Shown: positions 24,596 to 33,867, counted from the stretch's first letter. The stretch: 64,000 nucleotides of DNA from Sediminibacterium soli (GCF_009939225.1 NZ_JAACJR010000003.1:372001-436000), one strand, 5' to 3'. Notes: generated by a model from the sequence alone, not told the origin. A program made the numbers and translations.

Positions 24596-25975
24596 ATGAA
24601 AGAAACTGCTGCTTCCTTTATTGCCAAAAGCACCATCAAGGCCGCCGACCTGGAACACAGGCGCAAGATCAATTTCAATATCAGCAAATACAATGCGGTG
24701 GTGCCGCAGGGAAAAAAACAGTTTGCGGATATGATGCTGGTCCGTGAAAAAGCAAAGAACCGCAAATGGGAAGCCATCGAGCACCTGGATAAATACCTCG
24801 AGGAATTTGAAAAAAAGATCACCGCCCGCGGCGCCAAAGTGATATGGGCCGAAAATGCAGAACAGGCGCTGGAAGCGGTTGGCAGGATCTGCCGGGAGAA
24901 GAACTGCAAAACGCTTGTAAAAAGCAAGAGCATGGTAACTGAAGAGATACACCTCAACGATTACCTTGCATCCAACGGCATTGAAAGCATTGAAACCGAC
25001 CTGGGAGAATACATACAACAGCTGGATGAAGAGCCACCCTATCATATCGTAACGCCTGCCATGCACAAAAGCAAGGAAGACGTGGCCAAACTCTTCGCCG
25101 AAAAACTCGGTACACCGTCTACGCTGAGCCCCGAAGAACTTACGCTGGTGGCAAGAAAAGTGCTCCGGGAAAAATATGTGCAGGCAGAAGTGGGTGTCAC
25201 AGGCGCTAATTTCCTGATCGCCGATATCGGCGGTATTGCGGTTACGGAGAATGAGGGAAACGGGAGACTGAGCTGCGCCTGGCCCAAAACGCATATCGCC
25301 ATCGTAGGTATCGAAAAAATGATCCCATCGATCCACGATCTTCCGATGTTCTGGCCCCTGCTGGCCACCTACGGAACCGGGCAACAGCTTACGGTTTACA
25401 ACACAATTATTTCGGGCCCCAGGCAAAGCACGGAGATCGATGGTCCCGAAGAAATGTATGTGATACTGCTCGATAACGGGCGTACCAACCTGCTGGCGCA
25501 TCCCACCTCGCGCGAGGCATTGTATTGCATACGCTGCGGCGCCTGTTTGAATGCATGCCCGGTTTACAAAAATATCGGCGGACATTCTTACGAAACCACC
25601 TACAGCGGCCCTATCGGTAAAGTGATCACGCCCTATCTGCGCGGTATGGACGACTACAAACATTTGAGTTATGCGTCTTCGCTGTGCGGCAACTGCACCG
25701 AGGTATGCCCGGTGCGGATCAACCTGCACGAACTGCTGCTCGACAACCGCCATGAAGCCGTGACCAAAGGAAGTTCTTCCCTGGCGGAGCGTGTTGCCTG
25801 GAAAGCCTGGAAAACAGCCAGCCTTAACCGTACCATGATGAACATGGGCAATGGCAGGATGAAGAACTGGGTGGTGAACAAAGTATTCAAGGGCTGGACC
25901 GCACACCGTGCGGATCTTGATTTCAGCCAGAAAACATTCAATGAACTGTGGAGGGAAAAACAGGATAAACATTGA
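24596..25975 (+). CDS. lutB: LutB-type iron-sulfur lactate utilization protein
   Basis: LutB is the iron-sulfur subunit of the LutABC L-lactate oxidising complex. The start is the ATG at 24596 (MKETAASFIAKSTIKAADLE); a longer upstream frame overlaps the DUF3109 gene and is not used. The product has 459 residues. The LUD domain covers residues 60-300 (VTGANFLIADIGGIAVTENEGN). Two 4Fe-4S clusters follow: CIRCGACLNACPVYK near residue 311 and CGNCTEVCPV near 363. No lutA or lutC is in the window; the neighbours are a DUF3109 gene and a deacetylase-like gene. A role outside lactate metabolism is possible. Confidence 0.9.
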   Translation: MKETAASFIAKSTIKAADLEHRRKINFNISKYNAVVPQGKKQFADMMLVREKAKNRKWEAIEHLDKYLEEFEKKITARGAKVIWAENAEQALEAVGRICREKNCKTLVKSKSMVTEEIHLNDYLASNGIESIETDLGEYIQQLDEEPPYHIVTPAMHKSKEDVAKLFAEKLGTPSTLSPEELTLVARKVLREKYVQAEVGVTGANFLIADIGGIAVTENEGNGRLSCAWPKTHIAIVGIEKMIPSIHDLPMFWPLLATYGTGQQLTVYNTIISGPRQSTEIDGPEEMYVILLDNGRTNLLAHPTSREALYCIRCGACLNACPVYKNIGGHSYETTYSGPIGKVITPYLRGMDDYKHLSYASSLCGNCTEVCPVRINLHELLLDNRHEAVTKGSSSLAERVAWKAWKTASLNRTMMNMGNGRMKNWVVNKVFKGWTAHRADLDFSQKTFNELWREKQDKH

Positions 25976-25994
25976 TCAACGCCAAATCACCAAT

Positions 25995-27314
25995 TTGAAT
26001 ACGGATAAGCCGGTATGGATTTTTGCAAAAGAAGACACCCCCCGTCTTTCGTATACCTGCTCCGTTTTTTTTGACAACCGTTTCCGGATCGTTACCTCGC
26101 GCGATGTTTTCGAGGTCTGCGAGGGGCCGCGTATCAATTATTCCGATGATGTTATCGGGGGTGTATGCAGGATCGTTCCGCATGGACTGCTGTCGGAGAA
26201 GCAGGTTTCCCGGCAGGCCGTTGTTTGTTTTGACTGGGATGCGCAAAAGGTTTTTTTTAAAACGGAGGGGGATATTCCGTTCGATATTTTTGCCGCTGCT
26301 TTTTACCTGCTCAGCCGCTACGAAGAATACCTGCCGCATGAAAAAGATAAGTATGGCCGGTATGCACACACCAACAGCCTGGCTTACCGCGAAGGTTTTC
26401 TGAACCAGCCCCTGGTAAACACCTGGATGGAATTGTTTTACCGGCACCTTCGGTCTGTATTTCCCGCTGTTTCGTTTCCCCGGTCTTTGCATAGGTTCTG
26501 TTTTCTGCCTACCTATGATGTGGATATTGCCTACAGTTATCTCGGTCAGCCCGTCTGGAAGAATGTGGCCGGTTTTTTTCTAGACCTGGTAAAGGGGAAA
26601 ACGGAAAAACTTATCGAGCGCGGCAACGTGTATTCGGGTAAACAGCCCGATCCGTTCGATACTTTTTCCTGGCTCGATGCATTGCATGCAGAACACCGGC
26701 TGCAACCCCTTTATTTTTTACTGACGATCCTGAAAAGAGGCGCCTACGATAAAAATCTTCCCGCAGCTTCCCGCGAGTTGCAGCGTCTGTACCGCGGGCT
26801 GGCAGACAGATATGCCACCGGTCTTCACCCTTCCTGGCAGAGCGGAACCGATACCGATTTGCTGGTGAAGGAGAAAAAAACGCTTGAGACTGTCACCGGG
26901 CGCAGGATAATTACCTCACGTAACCACTATCTCCGTTTCAACCTGCCGCAGGACTACCGCAGGCTGACCGATGCCGGCATCACTGCCGATCATTCCATGG
27001 CGTATGGCACCGTGAACGGGTTCAGGGCCTCTTATGCATTGCCCTATCACTGGTACGATCTTGAAAAAGAAACCGTCACGCCGCTGGTCATCCATCCTTT
27101 CTGTTTTATGGAAGCCTGTTCTTTTTTTGAACAGGGGTACAATGCCGCGCAGGCGCGCGAGGAGCTGCAATACTACCACGATACGGTGAAAAAGGTGAAC
27201 GGTCTGTTCATCACATTATTCCACAATCATTTCCTGACCGAACAACCCGAATGGGTGCAATGGCGGGATATGTACGCGGATTTTCTGCGGAGGAATTTTA
27301 GGATTGCGGATTAG
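25995..27314 (+). CDS. Polysaccharide deacetylase-like protein with DUF7033-type N-terminal region
   Basis: The protein has about 439 residues. The N-terminal half (INYSDDVIGGVCRIVPHGLL; DIFAAAFYLLSRYEEYL) resembles the N-terminal domain of Bacteroidota polysaccharide deacetylase-like proteins. The C-terminal half contains CFLPTYDVDIAYSYLG, corresponding to the NodB T-H/Y-D-V-D metal motif, and a late HNHFLTE segment. I place the start at TTG 25995 (MNTDKPVWIFAKED) because no ATG fits between the lutB stop and conserved sequence; the exact start is uncertain. The stop codon lies inside the first words of a repeat array, so the array supplies the last residues. Confidence 0.75.
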   Translation: MNTDKPVWIFAKEDTPRLSYTCSVFFDNRFRIVTSRDVFEVCEGPRINYSDDVIGGVCRIVPHGLLSEKQVSRQAVVCFDWDAQKVFFKTEGDIPFDIFAAAFYLLSRYEEYLPHEKDKYGRYAHTNSLAYREGFLNQPLVNTWMELFYRHLRSVFPAVSFPRSLHRFCFLPTYDVDIAYSYLGQPVWKNVAGFFLDLVKGKTEKLIERGNVYSGKQPDPFDTFSWLDALHAEHRLQPLYFLLTILKRGAYDKNLPAASRELQRLYRGLADRYATGLHPSWQSGTDTDLLVKEKKTLETVTGRRIITSRNHYLRFNLPQDYRRLTDAGITADHSMAYGTVNGFRASYALPYHWYDLEKETVTPLVIHPFCFMEACSFFEQGYNAAQAREELQYYHDTVKKVNGLFITLFHNHFLTEQPEWVQWRDMYADFLRRNFRIAD

Positions 27315-27458
27315 TGGATTATGGATTTGCGGATTAGTTCTCTGGGTCTCTGCGGTGAAAATTGGGTATTTGTTCACCGCAGAGACCAGAAGGGCAGGGT
27401 TTCGCAGAGAGAGAAAAAACAGTCCACAAATCCATAATCCACTAATCCGCGAATCTCA
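27299..27458. repeat. Inverted word array A2 (GGATTA family) with inner palindrome
   Basis: The arms 27306-27333 and 27423-27450 are complementary at 27 of 28 positions and consist of GGATTA/GGATTT words, the same family as the array at 3.5 kb. Inside them 27345-27359 and 27373-27387 form a perfect 15-bp inverted repeat of the CTCTGCGGTGAA type. The array fills the gap between two convergent genes and starts within the last codons of the upstream gene. Confidence 0.88.
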
Positions 27459-27461
27459 TCC

Positions 27462-28964
27462 TCAATGTTTGAAGTGACGCATACCCGTCATAACCATTGC
27501 GAGGTTATTGGATACGCAGTACTCGATGCTGTCTTTGTCGCGAACCGAGCCGCCGGGCTGGATGAATGCTTCGATACCCGCGGCATGTGCTATCTGCACG
27601 CAATCGTTGAAAGGGAAGAAAGCATCCGATGCCAGTACTGCGCCGTTAAGGTCGAAATTGAATTGTTTTGCTTTTTCGATCGCCTGGCGCAAAGAGTCGA
27701 TGCGGCTGGTTTGTCCGCAGCCTTTGCCTACCAGCTGTCTGTTCTTTACCAGCGCAATGGCATTGCTCTTGAGGTGTTTGCAGATCAGGTTGGCAAATAC
27801 CAGTTCCTCTTTTTCGAGAGCGCTGGTCTCGCGGCCGCCCACTTCGTCCCATTTGCTGAAATTGCCGATATCACCGTCCTGCTCCAATGTGCCATTGAGG
27901 ATGGAACGCGAAGGTGATTTCAACGCACCGCTATGATCGTGTAGCTGCAATAGTATGCGGTTCTTTTTGCTTTTCAGCACTTCCAGTGCATCGGCATTGA
28001 AGGAAGGAGCGATCAGCACTTCAAAGAAGATCTCGTTGATGGCGTCTGCGGTGGCTTTATCGATAACGCCGTTGCAAACGATCACGCCGCCGAAAGCGCT
28101 TTCGGGATCACCCGCCAGCGCCGCATCCCAGGCATCTTTTACCGTAAGCCTGGCGGCGATACCGCAGACATTGGTGTGTTTGATGATGGCGAACACCATA
28201 TCCTGCACATCACGCGCCGAGCGGAATTCGTTGATCAGCTGCACGGCGGCATCCACATCCACCAGGTTATTATACGAGAGCTCCTTGCCGTTCAATTGCT
28301 CAAACAATTCTGAGAGATTGCCCTTGAATGTCGCGTTCTGGTGCGGGTTTTCGCCATACCGAAGCGATTGTTCGATGCCGGGGTTGAAATAATTGCTGAT
28401 GGCGATATCATAGTGCATCACCACTTCAAACGCTTTTGCGGCAAAAGCTTTTCGCTGTTCGAGGGTGGTTTCGCCTTTTTGTTCTTCGAGCAGCTTTTCC
28501 AGTCCTGCATAATCGTCTTTTGCAGCTATCACCACGATGTCGCGGAAATTCTTTGCCGCTGCACGGATCATGGAAGGGCCGCCGATATCGATCTTTTCAA
28601 TGATGGCTTTTTCTTCGGTGGTGTTACGCAGGGTTTCTTCAAAAGGATAGAGGTCAACGATCACCAGGTCTATTTCGGGGATCTGGTATTGTTTCATTTC
28701 CTGCAGGTCCTGCGCTTCGTATCTCCTGCCCAGTATGCCGCCAAAAACCGCAGGGTGCAGGGTTTTTACCCTGCCGCCGAGAATGGACGGGTAGGTGGTA
28801 AGGCTCTCTACCGGTATACAGCCCACACCCAGGTCTTCCAGGAACTTCTGGGTACCGCCGGTGGAATAGATCGTAACACCGAGTTCTTTTAATTTTTTAG
28901 CGATAGGTTCCAGTCCGTCCTTATAAAAAACGGAGATAAGCGCAGATTGAATTTTCTTTTGCAT
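27462..28964 (-). CDS. purH: Bifunctional AICAR formyltransferase/IMP cyclohydrolase
   Basis: PurH carries out the last two steps of IMP synthesis. The protein has 500 residues. The N-terminal cyclohydrolase domain begins MQKKIQSALISVFYKDGLEPIAKKL and includes STGGTQKFLEDLG and GGRVKTLHPAVFGGILGRR. The AICAR formyltransferase domain contains LRYGENPHQNA, IKHTNVCGIA and the C-terminal FIQPGGSVRDKDSIEYC. Length is typical. It converges on the deacetylase-like gene and lies 29 bases after comEC on the same strand. Confidence 0.97.
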   Translation of the reverse strand: MQKKIQSALISVFYKDGLEPIAKKLKELGVTIYSTGGTQKFLEDLGVGCIPVESLTTYPSILGGRVKTLHPAVFGGILGRRYEAQDLQEMKQYQIPEIDLVIVDLYPFEETLRNTTEEKAIIEKIDIGGPSMIRAAAKNFRDIVVIAAKDDYAGLEKLLEEQKGETTLEQRKAFAAKAFEVVMHYDIAISNYFNPGIEQSLRYGENPHQNATFKGNLSELFEQLNGKELSYNNLVDVDAAVQLINEFRSARDVQDMVFAIIKHTNVCGIAARLTVKDAWDAALAGDPESAFGGVIVCNGVIDKATADAINEIFFEVLIAPSFNADALEVLKSKKNRILLQLHDHSGALKSPSRSILNGTLEQDGDIGNFSKWDEVGGRETSALEKEELVFANLICKHLKSNAIALVKNRQLVGKGCGQTSRIDSLRQAIEKAKQFNFDLNGAVLASDAFFPFNDCVQIAHAAGIEAFIQPGGSVRDKDSIEYCVSNNLAMVMTGMRHFKH

Positions 28965-28993
28965 GATGATGGCTTTGGGATGCAGACAGGCTG

Positions 28994-31081
28994 TTAGAGA
29001 TCCATTACAAACGCACCCTGGTCAGGTACCGAATGGTGGCGCAAATGTAGGCTCTCTGCCTCTTTTTTCCAGTACCGGATTTTCCACAGGGGGTTGCTGC
29101 TGTCGAATACATACTGCCCGCAATTGAATGCCGCGGAAATCTGGCTGAGATAAAGCTTTGGGTTACCGCTGATAAGGATCATATCCACGGGTATCCGGTA
29201 GGCGGTTTTGGGTACCTGTATCGACTCGCCGATCAGCAGAATGGAACGGCGCCCAAGCCGGATCAGGCGGTTTTTTAAAACGGTATTTTTTACCCTTCCT
29301 ACCCCTATGCCATACAGCACGCGGGCGGGTTTGAGGTAAAAGCTGTTAGCCGCTTTTCTTTCCGCAGCGGGTATGGTATGGAGAAACAGGCAGTTCTGTC
29401 CCAGCATAATGTCAACAGCGCTTCTTTTGGGAATATGGTAAACGATCAGTTTTTGCTGCCTGCCGCACCGGAACTGCCAGCACATACGCCAGCAAAGAAT
29501 GGCGGACAGTCCGGCAAGCGATACCAGGGCAAAATCCTTTCTTTTATGCAACAGCCATACAGCGGCGGTGGTTATGACAAAGAATACCAGGACAGCAGTT
29601 GCCAGATCCGCATGGATGGCATCGGTAACGACAAACGGAAGCCTGTCGGTGCGTTCGATCACGCCGTTCATCTGTGCGATAAGAAAAGAGAGGGTTTGCC
29701 CGATAAGCACCCCTGCCACAGGCAGCCAGCTGAGCGCTATCAGCAGCAGCTCTCCGTACAGTATCAGTCCCGACAGCGGCACTGCGATAAAATTGGTGAA
29801 AAGGAACAGGTTGGGGAACTGGTGAAAATAGTACAGCAGCAGCGGAAGGGTAAGCACCTGCGCCGATAAACTGATGGCATGCAGCTGCCAGATACCGCCA
29901 AGCAGTTTGTTGCGGCAATACACCAGTCTGCAGATGGGTTTCATAAACAGCAGGATGCCGGTTACAGCAGCATAGGATAACTGAAAACCCACATCCCATA
30001 GAAACCAGGGGTTATACACCAGCAGACAGCATGCCGAAGCGGCCAGCGTATTGTACACCTGCGTTTTTCGTCCCAGGCTTTCGCCCACAACAATAAAACT
30101 GAACATAACGGCCGACCTCAGTATGGATGCCGCCGCACCTGTAAGCAGGCAAAACCCCCATAACACCAGCAGGATGGTAACGGGTTTTATCCAGCGTATC
30201 CATGCCTGCCGTTTAAAAGGACTGAACAGGAACAGCAGCAAGCCATAGATCATGCCCAGGTGCAGTCCGCTGATCGCGATAATATGCACCACACCGGTGT
30301 TGCTGTAGGATTGCACCAGTTCTTTGTCGAGATCGTTCCGGTAACCGATCAGCAGCGCTTCGGCAACACCTGCTTCTTTTTTGCCGGGAATGTATTTTCT
30401 GAGTGCGGCAAGCACTTTCTCCCTGGTTTCGAACAGGACTTCTGCAAGGATGCTTCCTGTTTTTTTTCCCGTAATGCGGTAGTCTTTTTCCTGCAGGTAT
30501 GCCTGGTAAAAAATGTTCTGCGAGGCGCAGTATGCCCGGTAATCGAATGCAGCGGGGTTGCCGCTGTTGCGGATGGGCTGCAGACGGGCACGGATTAACA
30601 GCTGGGTGCCATATGGGAGATCGATGGGTCTGTCTTTTTTAAAATACAGCATTATGCTGCCCGAAGCCCTTATCCACCGGCCGTTTTGCCATGCCGCTTC
30701 TGCCTTTGCGATCGTTTTTACCGACCGGGGTTTTTCAGTCAGCGGTTCGCTGGTACCGACCAACAGAACCGAAACCCCGTCGCTGATAAGGTTTGTTACA
30801 CAATGGGTATCGTTCCTGTTATCGTGGGTGTACAGGAGGAGGCTGCCCATTTCCGTAAATAAAACGCTTACCAATACGCCGTTGATCCAGCGGAAACGAA
30901 ACGGCAGGGCGCTTTTACTGCGCAGCAGCAACAGCAGCAGCAGAAATGCCATCCCCGAAATGGCTGCAGACAGGCCCGGCGGCACGGGAAGGTAATATTG
31001 CAGCAGTATGCCCGTGCACAGCGCAATCAGCAGCCGCAGAAAGGGAAGCTGTTTCCAGAAATGTATACCAAATCTTGGCAT
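28994..31081 (-). CDS. ComEC/Rec2 family DNA-uptake membrane protein
   Basis: ComEC forms the inner-membrane channel for transforming DNA. The protein has 695 residues. N-terminal membrane segments lie at residues 15-85, a DUF4131-like region at 90-220, and the Competence membrane domain at about 235-500 with the hallmark AISGLHLGMIYG (269-280) and several further helices. The C-terminal 150 residues occupy the place of the metallo-beta-lactamase-like domain, but I see no HxHxDH metal motif, so this domain appears degenerate. comF and radA elsewhere in the window support a transformation pathway. Confidence 0.9.
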   Translation of the reverse strand: MPRFGIHFWKQLPFLRLLIALCTGILLQYYLPVPPGLSAAISGMAFLLLLLLLRSKSALPFRFRWINGVLVSVLFTEMGSLLLYTHDNRNDTHCVTNLISDGVSVLLVGTSEPLTEKPRSVKTIAKAEAAWQNGRWIRASGSIMLYFKKDRPIDLPYGTQLLIRARLQPIRNSGNPAAFDYRAYCASQNIFYQAYLQEKDYRITGKKTGSILAEVLFETREKVLAALRKYIPGKKEAGVAEALLIGYRNDLDKELVQSYSNTGVVHIIAISGLHLGMIYGLLLFLFSPFKRQAWIRWIKPVTILLVLWGFCLLTGAAASILRSAVMFSFIVVGESLGRKTQVYNTLAASACCLLVYNPWFLWDVGFQLSYAAVTGILLFMKPICRLVYCRNKLLGGIWQLHAISLSAQVLTLPLLLYYFHQFPNLFLFTNFIAVPLSGLILYGELLLIALSWLPVAGVLIGQTLSFLIAQMNGVIERTDRLPFVVTDAIHADLATAVLVFFVITTAAVWLLHKRKDFALVSLAGLSAILCWRMCWQFRCGRQQKLIVYHIPKRSAVDIMLGQNCLFLHTIPAAERKAANSFYLKPARVLYGIGVGRVKNTVLKNRLIRLGRRSILLIGESIQVPKTAYRIPVDMILISGNPKLYLSQISAAFNCGQYVFDSSNPLWKIRYWKKEAESLHLRHHSVPDQGAFVMDL

Positions 31082-31198
31082 AACGTAAACCTAACCGCGA
31101 TCATCGGGATGGTTTCAGGTATTAATACCCGTTTTGAAAAGAAATAACACCCGGGAATCCAGGCGGGCGTCTGCCAAAACCGCCGCCGCTGCGATGTT

Positions 31199-32392
31199 CT
31201 ACAGGCCGCGCGCCACACGGTGCAGAAAGGATTCTGTTTTGAAGGAGTGGTTGTTCCAGTAATGCCCCAGTCTTACGATGACCAGGTTTTTCTCGGGCTC
31301 CACAAAAACAAATTGCCCGAGTATGCCCTCTGCGTAATAAGGCGCGTTGTTTTTGCGTACGCCGAAATACGGGGTGCCGCTGTTTTTCGGCGTATAGGTA
31401 AAGATCCGTGCGCTGCTGTGTTTTTGGGCAAAGACAGCTGCTTCGGCGGAATCTGTAAAATACTCCGACCGTTGGCCGCCCCACCATTGGTTCTTGTAAC
31501 CTCCGTAGCGCGCCATGGTATCTGCGTGTACGGTGCCGGTGATCCAGTTGGCCGATATGAGCTGGTGACCGTTCCAGTTACCTTTGTTCAGGTACAGCCT
31601 GCCCAGTTTGGCAAAATCCCTGGCGCTGGCATTGATACAGCAGAAAGCACGGGCTACCTGGTGTGCTTTGCTGTCTATATTCCAGCTTGCGGTTGTTTCC
31701 ATACCCAGCGGCTGCCATATTTTCTGCACCAGGTAATCCTGTATTTTTTTACCCGTGGCTTTTTCAACGATCAGCGCCAGCAACTGTGTATTCACGCTTT
31801 TGTACTCGTGCTCGCCGGGCGCTTTTTCTACCCGCAGGTGTTTGAGCCTGCCCCAGATATTTTTTGTAAAGCCGAGCTTCAGCACATCGGAAAAAGGATC
31901 GCCGTAATTCTCCCTGCTCCTGATGCCGCTGCGCATATCGAGCAGGTGCTGCAGGGTGATGTTGGCAAATCGCGGATCGTTTTTCAGCAGGAAAGGAAGG
32001 TAGGCGGTGATGGGGTCCTGCAGGCTTTTGATGACGCCTTCTTCCTGGGCCATTTTCACGAGGGTGGCCACGAAAGATTTGGCAACAGAGAAAGAAGGCA
32101 TCAGCGTTTTATCGGACAGGTTATCGAAATATTTTTCGTAGAGGATGCTGTCGTTCCTGATCACCAGAAAGGCATAGGTATAGGAATTGGTCAGATTGCT
32201 GTCGATAAAGGCGGTCATATCCGGAGAAAGCGCACCCTGTCTGAAATAAAAAGAAGAAGCCGGTGCGTTTAACGGAACCGCGTCAAATTTTTCCAGGTCT
32301 TTCAGGTAAAAATTGCGGTGCCGGTAGGCCCTTGTTACATAACAGGAAGAAAAGAACAGAAGTGATATAACGACAAACAGCATCCGCACCAT
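31199..32392 (-). CDS. Serine hydrolase, class C beta-lactamase/penicillin-binding fold, lipoprotein
   Basis: This is a beta-lactamase-like serine hydrolase of 397 residues. The signal sequence ends in a lipobox at Cys17 (LLFFSSCYV), so it is a lipoprotein of the envelope. The nucleophile motif SVAK is at residues 102-105 (MPSFSVAKSFVATL). The second motif is probably the Tyr of HEYKSVNTQLLALIVEKATG. HLLDMRSGI and GILGQFVFVEPEKNLVIVRLG are family segments. The substrate is unknown. It lies downstream of the carB half-gene behind a strong terminator, so it is a separate unit. Confidence 0.9.
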   Translation of the reverse strand: MVRMLFVVISLLFFSSCYVTRAYRHRNFYLKDLEKFDAVPLNAPASSFYFRQGALSPDMTAFIDSNLTNSYTYAFLVIRNDSILYEKYFDNLSDKTLMPSFSVAKSFVATLVKMAQEEGVIKSLQDPITAYLPFLLKNDPRFANITLQHLLDMRSGIRSRENYGDPFSDVLKLGFTKNIWGRLKHLRVEKAPGEHEYKSVNTQLLALIVEKATGKKIQDYLVQKIWQPLGMETTASWNIDSKAHQVARAFCCINASARDFAKLGRLYLNKGNWNGHQLISANWITGTVHADTMARYGGYKNQWWGGQRSEYFTDSAEAAVFAQKHSSARIFTYTPKNSGTPYFGVRKNNAPYYAEGILGQFVFVEPEKNLVIVRLGHYWNNHSFKTESFLHRVARGL

Positions 32393-32443
32393 TCCCGAAT
32401 GTAGCGATGTTTTGGGACATGCCGGGACCGGCGGAAAAGCAAA

Positions 32444-32486
32444 AACCGCAGATCCGCAGCTGTATGGGTGCTGCGGATCTGCGGTT
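32444..32486 (-). terminator. Strong intrinsic terminator of the carB half-gene
   Basis: Positions 32444-32460 and 32470-32486 form a perfect 17-bp stem (core CCGCAGATCCGCAG) with a 9-base loop. On the minus strand a T-rich run follows. It begins 17 bases after the carB stop codon. Confidence 0.9.
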
Positions 32487-32502
32487 GAAGCGGTAAATTT
32501 TT

Positions 32503-33696
32503 CTATTTGCTCAGGTTCATGCTGCGCTCCTTATAGAGCGTACGGAAATAGGGATCGCGCAGGTCTTTGATAAAACGGATGGCTTCTCCGGTGCTTTTCA
32601 TCTCCGGGCCAAGTTCCTTGTTTACACCGGGGAATTTATCAAAACTGAACACAGGTTCCTTGATCGCGTAACCTTCCAGTCTTTTTTCCATCGTAAACTC
32701 GGTGAGCTTTTTTGCGCCGAGCATTACTTTGGTAGCTATGTTGAGATAAGGTATCTGGTATGCTTTTGCAATAAAAGGCGTGGTACGCGATGCACGGGGA
32801 TTGGCTTCGATCACATATACTTTGCCGTCCTTGATGGCGAACTGGATATTGATCAGTCCGCGGATATCCAGTGCGCGTGCGATCTTTTCGGAATAGTATT
32901 CCATCGTTTCCACCACCAGCGGAGAAAGATTGAAAGCCGGCAGTACGGCATTGCTGTCGCCGCTATGGATGCCTGCGGGTTCAATATGTTCCATCACGCC
33001 CATGATATGGAAGTTCTCGCCATCGAAAATGGCGTCTACCTCGGCTTCCTGACAGCGGTCAAGAAAATGATCGATCAGGATCTTGTTGCCCGGCAGGTGT
33101 TTCAGCAGGCTGATCACCGCTTTCTCCACTTCCTCATCGTTGATCACGATACGCATCCGCTGTCCACCCAGTACATAACTCGGACGAACCAGCACCGGGT
33201 AACCAACCTTATTGGCCACTTCTATCGCTTCTTCGGCGGAATAAGCGGTACCATATTGGGGATAGGGGATAGTCAGTTCTTTCAGCAGGTCGGAAAAACG
33301 GCCGCGGTCTTCGGCGATATCCATGTTATCGAACGAGGTGCCGATGATGGGGATGCCTTTTGCATGCAGGCGTTTGGCCAGCTTCAGCGCCGTCTGGCCG
33401 CCAAGCTGCACGATCACGCCCACCGGTTTTTCCAGTTCGATGATCTCCCACAGGTGCTCCCAGTTTACCGGCTCGAAATAGAGCTTATCGGCCATATCGA
33501 AGTCGGTAGACACGGTTTCGGGGTTGCAATTGACCATAATCGCCTCATAACCACATTCTTTTATGGCCAGCAGGCCATGCACGCAGCAGTAATCGAATTC
33601 GATACCCTGGCCAATACGGTTGGGGCCGCTGCCTAAAACGACGATTTTTTTCTTGCCTGAAGGAAGGGATTCGTTGGAACTAAGTGTAGGATTCAT
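32503..33696 (-). CDS. carB: Carbamoyl-phosphate synthase large subunit, free-standing C-terminal synthetase half
   Basis: CarB makes carbamoyl phosphate for arginine and pyrimidines using two ATP-grasp halves. This 397-residue protein is only the second half: it starts MNPTLSSNESLPSGKKKIVVLGSGPNRIGQGIEFD, in two joined pieces equivalent to residue 550 of the E. coli protein. It includes VRPSYVLGGQRMRI, VMEHIEPAGIHSGDSNAVLP and VIEANPRASRT, and ends EMKSTGEAIRFIKDL followed by about 20 residues. The allosteric MGS domain is absent. A promoter-like element and a strong terminator frame it, so it is an independent gene. The N-terminal half is not in this window. Confidence 0.9.
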   Translation of the reverse strand: MNPTLSSNESLPSGKKKIVVLGSGPNRIGQGIEFDYCCVHGLLAIKECGYEAIMVNCNPETVSTDFDMADKLYFEPVNWEHLWEIIELEKPVGVIVQLGGQTALKLAKRLHAKGIPIIGTSFDNMDIAEDRGRFSDLLKELTIPYPQYGTAYSAEEAIEVANKVGYPVLVRPSYVLGGQRMRIVINDEEVEKAVISLLKHLPGNKILIDHFLDRCQEAEVDAIFDGENFHIMGVMEHIEPAGIHSGDSNAVLPAFNLSPLVVETMEYYSEKIARALDIRGLINIQFAIKDGKVYVIEANPRASRTTPFIAKAYQIPYLNIATKVMLGAKKLTEFTMEKRLEGYAIKEPVFSFDKFPGVNKELGPEMKSTGEAIRFIKDLRDPYFRTLYKERSMNLSK

Positions 33697-33712
33697 TTCT
33701 CGAAAGATTGCG

Positions 33713-33720
33713 CAAAATTA
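33713..33720 (-). promoter_or_regulatory. -7 promoter element of the carB half-gene
   Basis: On the minus strand TAATTTTG matches TAnnTTTG exactly and lies 16 bases upstream of the ATG at 33696. It indicates that the free-standing half-gene has its own promoter. A -33 element is not obvious. Confidence 0.5.
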
Positions 33721-33867
33721 AGGGTATGGAAGTTTTCTGCGCCGATAAATTTCAGAAATGGGTGGCGGGAGGGAGATATTGTGAAACAGCTGTATTGTTA
33801 AACGGTTCAATTGTTAACAGTTGTAAGCATTTTGGCCTTTGCTGTTTTAACAGCGATGCCAATCACC

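Noticed and set aside
24524-25972. Open frame of 482 codons on the minus strand opposite lutB
   Set aside because: It is the antisense shadow of a firmly identified gene; its translation has no recognisable domain and a Cys/His-rich composition typical of reversed coding sequence.
31220-32272. Open frame of 350 codons opposite the serine hydrolase
   Set aside because: Antisense shadow of a gene with clear SxxK and lipobox motifs.
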